The notes beneath the pieces are model-generated. The model saw only the letters and a program-made list of their open reading frames with translations. It had not been told where the DNA came from and did not search any database. Shown piece after piece: positions 24,981 to 33,013 of a stretch of DNA of 33,627 nt; the stretch's first letter is position 1, and each line of letters opens with the position of its first letter. Origin of the DNA: an uncultured Novosphingobium sp. (GTDB lineage Bacteria > Pseudomonadota > Alphaproteobacteria > Sphingomonadales > Sphingomonadaceae); NCBI GenBank assembly GCA_946886365.1, contig CAMPIM010000030.1, positions 1 through 33,627 of the forward strand, in the 5' to 3' direction. The position numbers were made by a program, and so were the translations under genes.

Positions 24981-25721
24981 TCAGATCATCGCCATGCCGC
25001 CATTAACATGCAGGGTCTGGCCAGTGACGTAGCCTGCCTCACGGCTGGCGAGATAGACAACCGCAGCACCGATATCCTCGCCTGTGCCGAGGTCGCCTGC
25101 GGGAATCTTCTGAAGGATGGCGCCCTTTTGTGCATCATTGAGCGCGTCGGTCATAGCAGAGCGGATGAAGCCCGGCGCGACGCAGTTGACGGTGATGCCC
25201 CGGCTCGCCAGTTCCTGGCCGAGCGACTTGGACATGCCGATGATGCCTGCCTTTGACGCGGCATAATTGGCCTGACCGGGATTGCCGGTGACGCCGACGA
25301 TCGAGGTGATCGAGATGATGCGGCCGAAGCGCGCCTTCATCATCGGCTTGGCAGCGGCACGGGCAAGGCGGAAGGCGGCTTCCAGATTGACCGAGATGAC
25401 ATCGGACCATTCCTCATCCTTCATCCGCATGATGAGGTTGTCGCGGGTGATGCCAGCATTGTTGACTAGAATGTCGATCTTGCCGCCGAGCGCTTCCACG
25501 GCCTGAGCCACGAGGCCGTCGACTGCTGCGGGATCGGACAGGTTGCAGACCAGCGTCTTGTGATCACCGCCCAACTCCGCCGCGAAGGCCTTGAGCTTTT
25601 CTTCATTGCTGCCCGAAAGCGCGAGCGTCGCCCCCTGCGCCGCGAGCGACCGGGCGATCGCTGAACCGATGCCACCCGAAGCGCCAGTCACCAGCGCGGT
25701 CATGCCTGTCAGATCGAACAT
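24981..25721 (-). CDS. fabG: 3-oxoacyl-ACP reductase
   Basis: FabG reduces 3-oxoacyl-ACP with NADPH. The 246-residue SDR has VTGASGGIGSA (11-21), NNAG (87-90), Ser140 in ISITSIVG and the YAASK motif with Tyr153 and Lys157. GNPGQANYAASKAG is the usual FabG context. The start is ATG at 25719-25721 (MFDLTGM); the frame is open upstream into fabD but that part has no SDR similarity. The fabD stop is 17 bases upstream, so fabD-fabG are co-transcribed. Confidence 0.96.
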   Translation of the reverse strand: MFDLTGMTALVTGASGGIGSAIARSLAAQGATLALSGSNEEKLKAFAAELGGDHKTLVCNLSDPAAVDGLVAQAVEALGGKIDILVNNAGITRDNLIMRMKDEEWSDVISVNLEAAFRLARAAAKPMMKARFGRIISITSIVGVTGNPGQANYAASKAGIIGMSKSLGQELASRGITVNCVAPGFIRSAMTDALNDAQKGAILQKIPAGDLGTGEDIGAAVVYLASREAGYVTGQTLHVNGGMAMI

Positions 25722-25738
25722 AGCTTTTATCCTTAACT

Positions 25739-26677
25739 TCAGAATGTCGCGAGCGCGGCTTCGATGTCGTCCATGGTGACGACGCTGCGGATGGTGGAGT
25801 CGGGCGCGATACGCTTGACCATGGGGCCGAGCACTTTGCCGCCCAGTTCGACGAACTCGGTCACGCCCGCGTCCCACATAGCGGCGACGGATTCGCGCCA
25901 GCGGACGCGGCCGGTCACCTGTTCGACCAGGCGGCGCTTGATTTCCTCGGGGTCTGCGATCGGTGCGGCGAGGACGTTGGCATAGACGGGGAGCAGCGGG
26001 GTGTTGATGGCGGCCTTAGCCAGTGCCTCGTCCATCGCTTCCGCAGCGGGCTGCATCAACGGGCAGTGGAACGGCGCGGAAACCGGCAGCAGCACGCCGC
26101 GCTTGATGCCATGGTCCTTCACCAGAGCAACGGCGCGCTCGATTGCGCCGCGATGGCCGGAAATCACGACCTGGCTCGGATCATTGTCGTTTGCGACGGT
26201 GCAGACTTCGCCTTCCGCCGCCGCGTCCGCCAGTGCCTGCGCCTTTTCGATGTCGGCGCCCAGCAGGGCCGCCATCGCGCCCTCCCCCACCGGGACGGCC
26301 GCCTGCATCGCTTGGCCGCGCAGCTTCAGAAGGCGCGAGGTCGTGCCGATGTCGAAGGCTTCCACGGCGCACAGAGCGCTATATTCGCCAAGGCTGTGTC
26401 CGGCGACGAAATCGCCCTTTTCCGCCAGCGAGAAGCCGCCCTCGCGCTCCATCACCCGCAACGTCGCCAACGCATTGGCCATGATCGCGGGCTGCGCATT
26501 TTCGGTGAGGGTGAGGTCACTTTCGGGGCCTTCCACCATGATGCGGAACAAATGTTGCGACAGGGCGTCATCGACCTCCTGAAACAGTTCCTTCGCGGCC
26601 GGGCTCGCTTCGGCCAAAGCCTTACCCATGCCAACCGACTGGCTACCCTGCCCCGGAAACAGAAATGCCCTCATCAT
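25739..26677 (-). CDS. fabD: Malonyl-CoA-ACP transacylase
   Basis: FabD loads malonyl groups on ACP. The 312-residue protein has FPGQGSQSVGMG (7-18), the nucleophile motif AGHSLGEYSAL (92-102, Ser95) and VSAPFHCPLM (199-208, His204). Two adjacent ATG codons (26675-26677 and 26672-26674) are possible starts; AGAAGG is 4 bases before the first and 7 before the second, so the second is slightly favoured by spacing. It heads fabD-fabG-acpP-fabF-mltG and diverges from the efflux operon. Confidence 0.95.
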   Translation of the reverse strand: MMRAFLFPGQGSQSVGMGKALAEASPAAKELFQEVDDALSQHLFRIMVEGPESDLTLTENAQPAIMANALATLRVMEREGGFSLAEKGDFVAGHSLGEYSALCAVEAFDIGTTSRLLKLRGQAMQAAVPVGEGAMAALLGADIEKAQALADAAAEGEVCTVANDNDPSQVVISGHRGAIERAVALVKDHGIKRGVLLPVSAPFHCPLMQPAAEAMDEALAKAAINTPLLPVYANVLAAPIADPEEIKRRLVEQVTGRVRWRESVAAMWDAGVTEFVELGGKVLGPMVKRIAPDSTIRSVVTMDDIEAALATF

Positions 26678-26733
26678 TCACCTTCTGACGCAAGGACGCC
26701 TGCAAAAGCGCCGTTTTTCAACATCGTTACACT

Positions 26734-26762
26734 TTGAGACACAAATGCCGTTGAGACATAAG
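26734..26762 (+). promoter_or_regulatory. Possible promoter of the efflux operon with direct repeats
   Basis: TTGAGA (26734-26739), a 17-base spacer and CATAAG (26757-26762) fit a weak promoter. TTGAGACA occurs twice in direct repeat, at 26734-26741 and 26751-26758, 17 bases apart centre to centre, overlapping -35 and running into -10. This suggests an operator, perhaps for a regulator of efflux, but no regulator gene is adjacent. Confidence 0.35.
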
Positions 26763-26845
26763 GTCCCTTTCGGCAGTTTCCCTGACTGGACCGCCTCAAC
26801 CCCCAAGGTGGCGTCCCTTTAACGACGACGGAGTGCAAGGAAAAG

Positions 26846-28294
26846 GTGCGATATCGCATTGGCTGGATCAGCGGGACGGCTTTGACGCTCTCGGCTTGCG
26901 CAGCGGGACCTGACTATCGGGCGCCGCAACCGGCTGCATTGGGGGTGCCGGGCAGTTATTATACCGATCCTGTGAGCGGTGCTCTGAGCGAGCCGGAGCT
27001 GGCAAGCTGGTGGACGCGGTTGAACGATCCGGTACTTAAGGGGCTGATCGACCGGGCGGTAGCCAGCAACCTCGACATCGTGCAGGCGCAGGCGCGGTTG
27101 CGGCAGGCGCGGGAGTCGCTGGTGCAGGCGCGATCGGCCTTCCTGCCGCAGGTCAACGCGTCCGGTTCTGGCGGGCGGAATTATTCCAATCGTAGTGGCG
27201 GCACGCGCGTCATCGACGGCAATGTCGTGTCCACCGGATCGGATAAATGGAGCAGCAGCTATTCGCTGGGCGCGAATGCGAGCTGGCAGATCGACCTGTT
27301 CGGGGAGTTGGCCCGGTCGGCTGAGGCTGCGCGCGCGGATCTGGCCGCGTCCGGCTATGACCTTGCCAATGTGCGACTGACCATCATAGCCGAACTGGTG
27401 ACCAACTATATTCAGGCAAGGCAAGCGCAGGAGCAGTTGCGCATTGCCCGCGAAACGCAGGCCATTCAGCAGGATAACTACAACATTGCCAACTGGCGGC
27501 TTCAGGCTGGGCTGGTTTCATCACTCGATGAGCAGCAGGCCCGCGCTCAGCTAGCTCAGACGAACGCGGCGATCCCGCAACTGGAGGCCAGCCTGCGCGG
27601 CAGCCTGAACCGCATTGCCGTGCTGACCGGGCAAGCGCCGGGCGAAGCGACCCGCGCGCTGGAAGCCCCTGCCCCTGTTCCGGTTGCTTCTACCACGATA
27701 GCGACGGGCATTCCTGCCGACACACTGCGCCAGCGGCCCGACGTCCGCGCGGCTGAGAGGAATTTGGCGGCGGCGACAGCGCGGATCGGCGTGGCGCAGG
27801 CACAGCTTTACCCGTCGCTGGGGATCAGCGGAAATATCGGCACCAACGCAACCAGCAGCAAAAGCCTGTTCGACATCATTACCGGCGGTGTCTTCGCCAA
27901 TGTCGCACAGGTCATTTTTGATGGAGGACGGCTGGCTTCGCAGGTGCGATCACAAAGGGCCGCTACGGATGCTGCTTTTGCCGCCTATAAGCAGAGCGTG
28001 CTGACCGCGCTTGAGGATGTCGAAAATGCCATGGCGTCCCTGAACAGCGCCCGCCAACGCAAGGCCGAGTTCGCCACCGCCTTCGATGCATCGAACAACG
28101 CTGCCCTGCTGGCGCGAAGCCAGTATCAGTCTGGGCTGATCGATTTTCAGACGCTTTCCAACACCGAAACGACGCTGTTGAACGCGCGCAACAGCCTTGC
28201 GGCTGCGCAAGCCGATGAGGTCCTTGCCATCGCCCAGCTCTATAATGCGCTAGGTGGCGGCTGGCAGAATATGGACAACCGCCCCAATGAGTAA
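26846..28294 (+). CDS. Outer-membrane efflux lipoprotein (TolC/NodT family)
   Basis: The 482-residue protein forms the outer-membrane exit duct of a tripartite efflux pump. The N-terminus is a lipoprotein signal with lipobox LSAC (Cys18), followed by AAGPDYRAP, a common start of NodT/OprM-type mature proteins. ASWWTRLNDPVLKGLIDRA (53-71) and two long Ala/Gln-rich coiled-coil segments (for example QARAQLAQTNAAIPQLEASL) form the repeated outer-membrane-factor domains; IPADTLRQRPDVRAAERNLA is the conserved start of the second. The start is GTG at 26846 with AAGGA 4 bases upstream. It overlaps the adaptor gene by 8 bases. Confidence 0.92.
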   Translation: MRYRIGWISGTALTLSACAAGPDYRAPQPAALGVPGSYYTDPVSGALSEPELASWWTRLNDPVLKGLIDRAVASNLDIVQAQARLRQARESLVQARSAFLPQVNASGSGGRNYSNRSGGTRVIDGNVVSTGSDKWSSSYSLGANASWQIDLFGELARSAEAARADLAASGYDLANVRLTIIAELVTNYIQARQAQEQLRIARETQAIQQDNYNIANWRLQAGLVSSLDEQQARAQLAQTNAAIPQLEASLRGSLNRIAVLTGQAPGEATRALEAPAPVPVASTTIATGIPADTLRQRPDVRAAERNLAAATARIGVAQAQLYPSLGISGNIGTNATSSKSLFDIITGGVFANVAQVIFDGGRLASQVRSQRAATDAAFAAYKQSVLTALEDVENAMASLNSARQRKAEFATAFDASNNAALLARSQYQSGLIDFQTLSNTETTLLNARNSLAAAQADEVLAIAQLYNALGGGWQNMDNRPNE

Positions 28295-29714
28295 AGATGT
28301 GAGCACGGACAAGGATCTCGACGAATTTCTCGGCGCGCGTCCCGAAAAACCCTGGCGCAAATGGGTGGTTCGGGGCGCGGTGGGGCTGGCGCTGGTGATA
28401 GTCATCCTGCTACTCGCGCGCTGTTTTTCGGGCGAGGACAAGCCGAACTTCGCCACGCGGGAGGTGCGACGCGGCGACCTGACGGTGACAGTCTCGGCCA
28501 CCGGCAATTTGAAGCCGATCAATCAGGTGGATGTGGGCTCTGAACAATCGGGCAAGATCACGCGCGTCTATGTCGATGTGAACGACCGCGTGACGAAGGG
28601 GCAGCGGCTGGCTGAACTCGACACGCGGCGTCTGGTGGATTCGGTCACCCAGAACCGGGCGCAGGTGGCTGCTTCGCAGGCCAGTGTCAGTCAGGCGCAG
28701 GCGCAGGTTGCGCTGGCCAAGGCGACGCTCGACCGGCAATTGAACGTCTTCCGCCTGTCGGGCGGGCGCGTACCTGCCAAGACGGAGTTGGATGCGGCTC
28801 GTGCTGATTATCAGTCCGCCTTAGGCAATTTGCGCGCGCAGCAGGCCCAGGTCAGTGTGTCACGGGCCCAGCTTGCGACGGCGCAGACCAATCTTTCCAT
28901 CGCGCAGATCGTGTCGCCGGTGACCGGCGTCGTCCTGTCCCGCGCCATTGAACCCGGTCAGACGGTGGCCGCGTCCTTCAATGCCCCTGTGTTGTTCACC
29001 ATCGCCGAGGACCTGACCAAGATGGAGGTCGAAGTCGCGGTCGACGAAGCCGATGTCGGTCAGGTGAAGGAAGGGCAGGCGGCGACTTTCGCCGTCGATG
29101 CCTTTCCCGGAAAGAGCTTTCCCGCTCGGGTAACGCGGGTCAATGTCGGCTCCAACGCTTCGAGCAGTTCGTCATCCTCCTCATCGGGAAGCAGCACAAC
29201 GGCCAGCACGGCTGGAACGGTGGTGGCATACACGGCGGTGCTAGGCGTCGATAACAAGGATGAGACGCTGCGCCCCGGCATGACGGCGACAGCCGACGTG
29301 GTGACGCAGCAGCTGAGCAACGTCCTGCTGGTTCCCAACGCCGCATTACGGTTCAAGCCGAGCACGGGCGCCGGTCAGGGTGGCGGCATCACCAGCCAAA
29401 TCGTGCCTAGCTCTCGCCGCTTCCGCCGTGGCGGCGCCAACCGGCAGGTCAGCTTCGGCATCGGCAGTAGCCAAACCGTTTATGTCGTGGGAGAGGACGG
29501 GAATCCCAAGGCCGTGCAAGTGACCGTCGGCGCCAGCGACGGCGCGCGTACGGCGATCACCGGCGGCGCGTTAAAGCTGGGGATGCGGGTCATCACGGGC
29601 CAGTTGGCGGCAGGGCAGGAACCGCCTTCCGAGGACACGAACGGTGGCGGCCAGCGGCGTGATCGTTCTGGCGGCGGCGAACAGCGCGGCACCGGACGGC
29701 AGAGCGGAACCTGA
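28287..29714 (+). CDS. Periplasmic adaptor subunit (MacA/HlyD family)
   Basis: This 475-residue membrane fusion protein links the inner-membrane ABC pump to the outer-membrane channel. There is one transmembrane helix (26-46), then a barrel-sandwich lipoyl half (GKITRVYVDVNDRVTKGQRL), a coiled-coil hairpin around 125-205 (QVAASQASVSQAQAQVALAK), and a second lipoyl half (IVSPVTGVVLSRAIEPGQTV). A run of nine serines in a Ser/Thr-rich insert lies around residues 290-312, inside the beta-barrel domain, and the C-terminus is a low-complexity Gly/Arg/Asp tail. ATG at 28287 overlaps the upstream stop by 8 bases. The family is MacA-like, paired with a separate ATPase and permease downstream. Confidence 0.92.
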   Translation: MSKDVSTDKDLDEFLGARPEKPWRKWVVRGAVGLALVIVILLLARCFSGEDKPNFATREVRRGDLTVTVSATGNLKPINQVDVGSEQSGKITRVYVDVNDRVTKGQRLAELDTRRLVDSVTQNRAQVAASQASVSQAQAQVALAKATLDRQLNVFRLSGGRVPAKTELDAARADYQSALGNLRAQQAQVSVSRAQLATAQTNLSIAQIVSPVTGVVLSRAIEPGQTVAASFNAPVLFTIAEDLTKMEVEVAVDEADVGQVKEGQAATFAVDAFPGKSFPARVTRVNVGSNASSSSSSSSSGSSTTASTAGTVVAYTAVLGVDNKDETLRPGMTATADVVTQQLSNVLLVPNAALRFKPSTGAGQGGGITSQIVPSSRRFRRGGANRQVSFGIGSSQTVYVVGEDGNPKAVQVTVGASDGARTAITGGALKLGMRVITGQLAAGQEPPSEDTNGGGQRRDRSGGGEQRGTGRQSGT

Positions 29715-29718
29715 CACG

Positions 29719-30417
29719 GTGGCTGATCCGATCATTTCCCTGCGCGGCGTGACCAAGATATATGGTTCGGGCGCCACCGCCTTTCAGGCGCTAAAGGGTA
29801 TCGACCTGGACGTTGAGGAAGGGGATTTCGTGGCGGTCATGGGGCCTTCGGGTTCGGGCAAGTCCACAGCGATGAACATTATCGGCTGCCTCGATGTACC
29901 CAGCAGCGGCGAGTTCCTGTTTAAGGGACGCCATGTCGAAACGCTGGACCGCGACCAGCGGGCGTTGCTTCGCCGCCGCTATCTGGGCTTCGTGTTTCAG
30001 GGCTTCAACCTCTTGTCCCGGACGAGCGCGCTTGAGAATGTCGAACTGCCGCTCCTGTATCGAGGCGAGGACAAGAAGAGCCGCTATGACGCGGGGATGG
30101 CGGCGCTCGACAAGGTGGGATTAAAAGCATGGTGGGACCACACGCCCGCTGAACTGTCTGGCGGCCAACAGCAGCGCGTCGCCATTGCGCGGGCAATCGT
30201 GACGCAGCCTGCCGTGCTGCTGGCCGACGAGCCTACGGGCAATCTCGATTCGGAGCGATCGATAGAGATCATGGAACTGCTGGCCGACCTCAACCGGAAT
30301 AGCGGCATTACCGTGATGATGGTTACGCATGAACCCGACATGGCCGCCTATGCGCGTACGATCGTGCATTTCAAGGACGGGCTGGTGGAGCGGATCGATA
30401 CGGGGGTGACGGCGTGA
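29719..30417 (+). CDS. ABC transporter ATP-binding protein (MacB/LolD type)
   Basis: This 232-residue ATPase powers the efflux pump. Walker A is GPSGSGKST (42-50), the Q-loop GFVFQGFNLL, the signature LSGGQQQR (146-153), Walker B VLLADEPTGNLDS (166-178) and the H-loop VTHEPD. GCLDVPSSGEF is typical of the MacB/LolD/FtsE group. The start is taken as GTG at 29719, 4 bases after the adaptor stop; an in-frame extension into the adaptor gene lacks similarity. The permease is a separate gene, 184 bases downstream, instead of being fused as in E. coli MacB. Confidence 0.93.
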   Translation: MADPIISLRGVTKIYGSGATAFQALKGIDLDVEEGDFVAVMGPSGSGKSTAMNIIGCLDVPSSGEFLFKGRHVETLDRDQRALLRRRYLGFVFQGFNLLSRTSALENVELPLLYRGEDKKSRYDAGMAALDKVGLKAWWDHTPAELSGGQQQRVAIARAIVTQPAVLLADEPTGNLDSERSIEIMELLADLNRNSGITVMMVTHEPDMAAYARTIVHFKDGLVERIDTGVTA

Positions 30418-30601
30418 GGACTGTACGCCCCCGACCTTCTCCCTTGAAGGGAGAAGGATACGAAGCCTTGCTCGCGCCGCGAGCTAGGCGAAGTTGGATG
30501 AGGGTGAGAGGCTGCGCGCATCCCCCTCACCCAGCTTCGGCTAGGCAGCACGCTGCCAAGCCTTCGCAACCCTCTCCCCGGAGGGGCGAGGGAGATCGGG
30601 G
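30418..30601. repeat. Triple-hairpin repeat between ATPase and permease genes
   Basis: Three inverted repeats lie end to end. CCTTCTCCCTT and AAGGGAGAAGG (30435-30445, 30447-30457) are perfect 11-base arms. An imperfect pair follows, GCTAGGCGAAGTTGG..GGGTGAG against CTCACCC..GCTTCGGCTAGGC (30483 to 30545). The last, CCCTCTCCCC against GGGGCGAGGG (30570-30579, 30583-30592), contains the start of the AGGGAG ribosome binding site of the permease. It resembles a dispersed element of alphaproteobacteria, here inside an operon. Confidence 0.75.
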
Positions 30602-31807
30602 ATGTTAGGCACCACTGTCACCCTGGCGTTCCGGGCGATCAACCGGCACAAGCTGCGCAGCTTCCTGACGACGCTGGGCATTATCATCGGCGTGGCGGCG
30701 GTGGTTACCATGGTGACGCTGGGCAATGGCGCGACGGCGGCCGTGCGGGAGCAGATCAGTTCGCTCGGCGCCAATGTGTTGCAGCTGCGGCCGGGCCAAG
30801 GCTTTGGCCGGGGCGGCGGCGGGCCGAGGCCACCCGACTTCAAGCCAGCCGATCTGACCGCGATCGAGAATCAACTGACGGGCGTTCGCGCCGTCGCGCC
30901 GCTGGTGCAGTCGAGCGGCACCGCCATCTATGAGGGCAGCAACTGGTCGACCACCGTCTATGGCACGACCGCTTCCTATTTCGAGGTGCAAAGCTGGAAG
31001 GCTGACGCGGGCCGTCTCTTCATGCCGGAGGAGGAAGAGGCAGGCAAAGCCGTCTGCATCATCGGCAATACAGTACGAACCAACCTGTTCCAGGGAAGCG
31101 ATCCCACGGGCAAGCGCCTGCGCATCAAGGGCGTATCCTGTCAGGTCATCGGCGCACTGGCGACACGCGGCCAAGGGGGCTTTGGCGATCAGGACGATGT
31201 CGTCGTCATGCCGATCAAGTTCGTGCAGCGCCGCTTCACCGGCGACCGCGACATCAGCCAGATCATGATCGCGGTGGACGACGCTTATGACACCTCCACG
31301 GTGCAGTCGAGCCTGGAAGAATTGATGCGCGAACGGCGCAAGGTGAAGCCGGGGGCGGACGACAATTTCAACGTTTTCGATACCAAGCAGATCAGCGACA
31401 CGCTGACGGGGACGACCACCATCCTGACGCAGATCGTCGCGGCGGTAGCGGCGATTTCTCTTCTGGTGGGCGGGATCGGCATCATGAACATCATGCTGGT
31501 TTCGGTGACCGAGCGCACCCGCGAGATCGGCATCCGCCTGGCCATCGGCGCTGTCGCGCGGGAAGTGTTGATGCAGTTCCTGGTGGAAGCGATCGTTCTA
31601 TCCTGCCTGGGCGGGCTGATCGGCCTGATCCTCGCGCTAATCGCGTCGATTGCCATCGCCCCGCTGATGCAGGTGCCTTTCATCTTCGATGTGAAGGTGA
31701 ACATGATCGCCTTCCTCTTTTCGGCGGCGATCGGGGTGGTGTTCGGCTATTTCCCGGCCCGGCGGGCTGCGGCGCTCAATCCTATCGACGCCCTGCGGCA
31801 CGAATAG
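30602..31807 (+). CDS. ABC transporter permease (MacB-like, FtsX domain)
   Basis: This 401-residue inner-membrane protein has the MacB topology: helix 1 at about 19-41 (LRSFLTTLGIIIGVAAVVTMV), a periplasmic domain of about 230 residues with a Gly/Arg/Pro-rich stretch at 66-78, then three helices after 275 with the FtsX-type segment ERTREIGIRLAIGA (305-318) and terminal PARRAAALNPIDALRHE. The start is ATG at 30602, with AGGGAG 7 bases upstream. It completes a four-gene tripartite efflux operon. Substrates in the family include macrolides, peptides and siderophores; the substrate here is unknown. Confidence 0.93.
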   Translation: MLGTTVTLAFRAINRHKLRSFLTTLGIIIGVAAVVTMVTLGNGATAAVREQISSLGANVLQLRPGQGFGRGGGGPRPPDFKPADLTAIENQLTGVRAVAPLVQSSGTAIYEGSNWSTTVYGTTASYFEVQSWKADAGRLFMPEEEEAGKAVCIIGNTVRTNLFQGSDPTGKRLRIKGVSCQVIGALATRGQGGFGDQDDVVVMPIKFVQRRFTGDRDISQIMIAVDDAYDTSTVQSSLEELMRERRKVKPGADDNFNVFDTKQISDTLTGTTTILTQIVAAVAAISLLVGGIGIMNIMLVSVTERTREIGIRLAIGAVAREVLMQFLVEAIVLSCLGGLIGLILALIASIAIAPLMQVPFIFDVKVNMIAFLFSAAIGVVFGYFPARRAAALNPIDALRHE

Positions 31808-31931
31808 GCGCTGTTACAATTTCAGACAGTTGAACCGTCCCACTGGCACAGGTTTGCGACAAGTCCGGCCTAAATCTGTCTTCAACGCCGAAGCAAAGGC
31901 GCGACAGATTAAGAGCAAAGGAGCAAGTGAG

Positions 31932-32309
31932 ATGATCAAGAAACTGCTGATGACGCTGGCCGCAACGACGATGGTGGCAAGCCCCATGGTCGCCGCGCAG
32001 GCGCAGGCCGCGCCGCATCGCGAAATGACCCGCGTCGTCCATCAAGGCCCGCATGGCCGCACCGTGGTCAAGCATAAGGTGGTCAAGCACAAGACGGTAG
32101 TACGTAAGAACGACTATCGACGCTGGGGCAAGGGTCAGCGCTTCGACCGCCGCTATGCCCGCGATTATCGCGTGATCAACAATTATCGCGACTACCGCCT
32201 GAACGCCCCGCCGCGCGGTTATCACTGGGTCCGTTCCGGCAATGACGCAGTGCTGGTCGCGATCACCAGCGGCATCATCGGCGCGGTGATCGGCAGCGCG
32301 ATCCGTTAA
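31932..32309 (+). CDS. RcnB-family periplasmic protein
   Basis: The 125-residue protein has a signal peptide (MIKKLLMTLAATTMVASPMVAAQAQA, about 1-26). The mature part is basic and rich in His, Tyr, Arg and Lys (VVKHKVVKHKTVV), ending in NNYRDYRLNAPPRGYHWVRS, DAVLVAI and a hydrophobic glycine-rich tail IIGAVIGSAI. The YRLNAPPRGYHWV segment is characteristic of RcnB (PF11776), a family linked to nickel/cobalt homeostasis in E. coli; most alphaproteobacterial members have no tested role. The start is ATG at 31932 with AAAGGAG about 10 bases upstream. Confidence 0.85.
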   Translation: MIKKLLMTLAATTMVASPMVAAQAQAAPHREMTRVVHQGPHGRTVVKHKVVKHKTVVRKNDYRRWGKGQRFDRRYARDYRVINNYRDYRLNAPPRGYHWVRSGNDAVLVAITSGIIGAVIGSAIR

Positions 32310-32334
32310 GGCTTCGCTCCACCGAACGGCCAGT

Positions 32335-32370
32335 AAGCGCCCTGGGGACCTCTCTCCCTCCGGGGCGCTT
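32335..32370 (+). terminator. Long-stem hairpin after RcnB-like gene
   Basis: AAGCGCCC (32335-32342) pairs with GGGCGCTT (32363-32370) around a 20-base loop. No T-tract follows, so it could be a weak or Rho-assisted terminator; it lies 26 bases beyond the RcnB-like stop. Confidence 0.4.
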
Positions 32371-32383
32371 CATGATCCATATC

Positions 32384-32400
32384 AAACATAATGTTTAAAC
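32384..32400. promoter_or_regulatory. Overlapping palindromes upstream of the BLUF gene
   Basis: AAACAT-A-ATGTTT (32384-32396) is a perfect inverted repeat, overlapped by GTTTAAAC (32393-32400), also a perfect palindrome. The patch is AT-rich in a GC-rich genome and lies 52 bases before the BLUF start codon, so it may be an operator or promoter core. No regulator is known. Confidence 0.35.
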
Positions 32401-32451
32401 CGTTGAGGGTTAGAAACCTGGCAAGGGGCTCGATATTTTCCGGGAAGCAAC

Positions 32452-32853
32452 ATGTCCTTGTATCAGATCATGTATATCAGCAGCGCGACAGGTGCCGTCT
32501 CACCCAGCCAGTGCGCGACAATCGCGCAGGCTGCTTCGCGCAGGAACAGTGGCGAAGACGTGACCGGATTGCTGCTCTACAATGGCAAGCGCTTTCTCCA
32601 GGTGCTCGAAGGGCCAAAGGACAATGTCGAGCGGATCTATAACCGGATCGGCCTCGATGACCGCCACCGGGGGCTCGTGATGCTGCGCAAGCAGGAGATC
32701 GATGCCCGTGAGTTCGGTGAATGGGGCATGGCCTATGATGACCCCTTCCGTCCTTCCGAGCCTCTGAAGCACAAGGTCGCCGCGTTACTCGACGGCGCGG
32801 GAGCCTCCACGCGGGCGCATTTCATCGGCACGGCCGAGATGCACCGCAACTGA
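32452..32853 (+). CDS. Short BLUF-domain blue-light photoreceptor
   Basis: The 133-residue protein is a stand-alone BLUF domain (about 1-95) plus a short tail. BLUF binds FAD and changes its hydrogen-bond network in blue light. The key residues by comparison with AppA are present: Tyr8 (IMYISS), Asn32 (RNSGEDVTG), Gln50 (FLQVLEG), and Trp91 and Met93 (EWGMAY). No output domain follows, so signalling would need a partner protein; none is adjacent. The start is ATG at 32452 with GGGAAG nearby upstream. An AT-rich palindrome lies 52 bases before it. Confidence 0.92.
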   Translation: MSLYQIMYISSATGAVSPSQCATIAQAASRRNSGEDVTGLLLYNGKRFLQVLEGPKDNVERIYNRIGLDDRHRGLVMLRKQEIDAREFGEWGMAYDDPFRPSEPLKHKVAALLDGAGASTRAHFIGTAEMHRN

Positions 32854-32863
32854 GAAGTCTTCC

Positions 32864-32892
32864 TTGCCAACCCGGCGCATTTCCGCCATAGG
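32864..32892 (+). promoter_or_regulatory. Possible promoter of the rpsF operon
   Basis: TTGCCA (32864-32869), a 17-base spacer and CATAGG (32887-32892) fit a weak sigma-70 promoter 11 bases after the BLUF stop. The leader to rpsF would be about 115 bases, enough for a regulatory structure; S6:S18-binding leaders are known in several phyla, but I could not confirm that motif here. Confidence 0.35.
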
Positions 32893-33013
32893 CGCCGCTT
32901 CGCGTGGACCGGGGTGACTCGGATCCTGTGCGAAAAATGCTTGAGACGACAGCCGGAGGGGCGTTCCACATGGGGTGGGCGTCAGCGATCGGCCAACAGA
33001 TGAGGCAATACCC

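Noticed and set aside
32893..33013. S6:S18 ribosomal leader RNA upstream of rpsF
   Set aside because: The leader is long enough and contains CCGG-rich hairpin material, but I could not align it to the known motif by eye, so it is not listed as an RNA feature.
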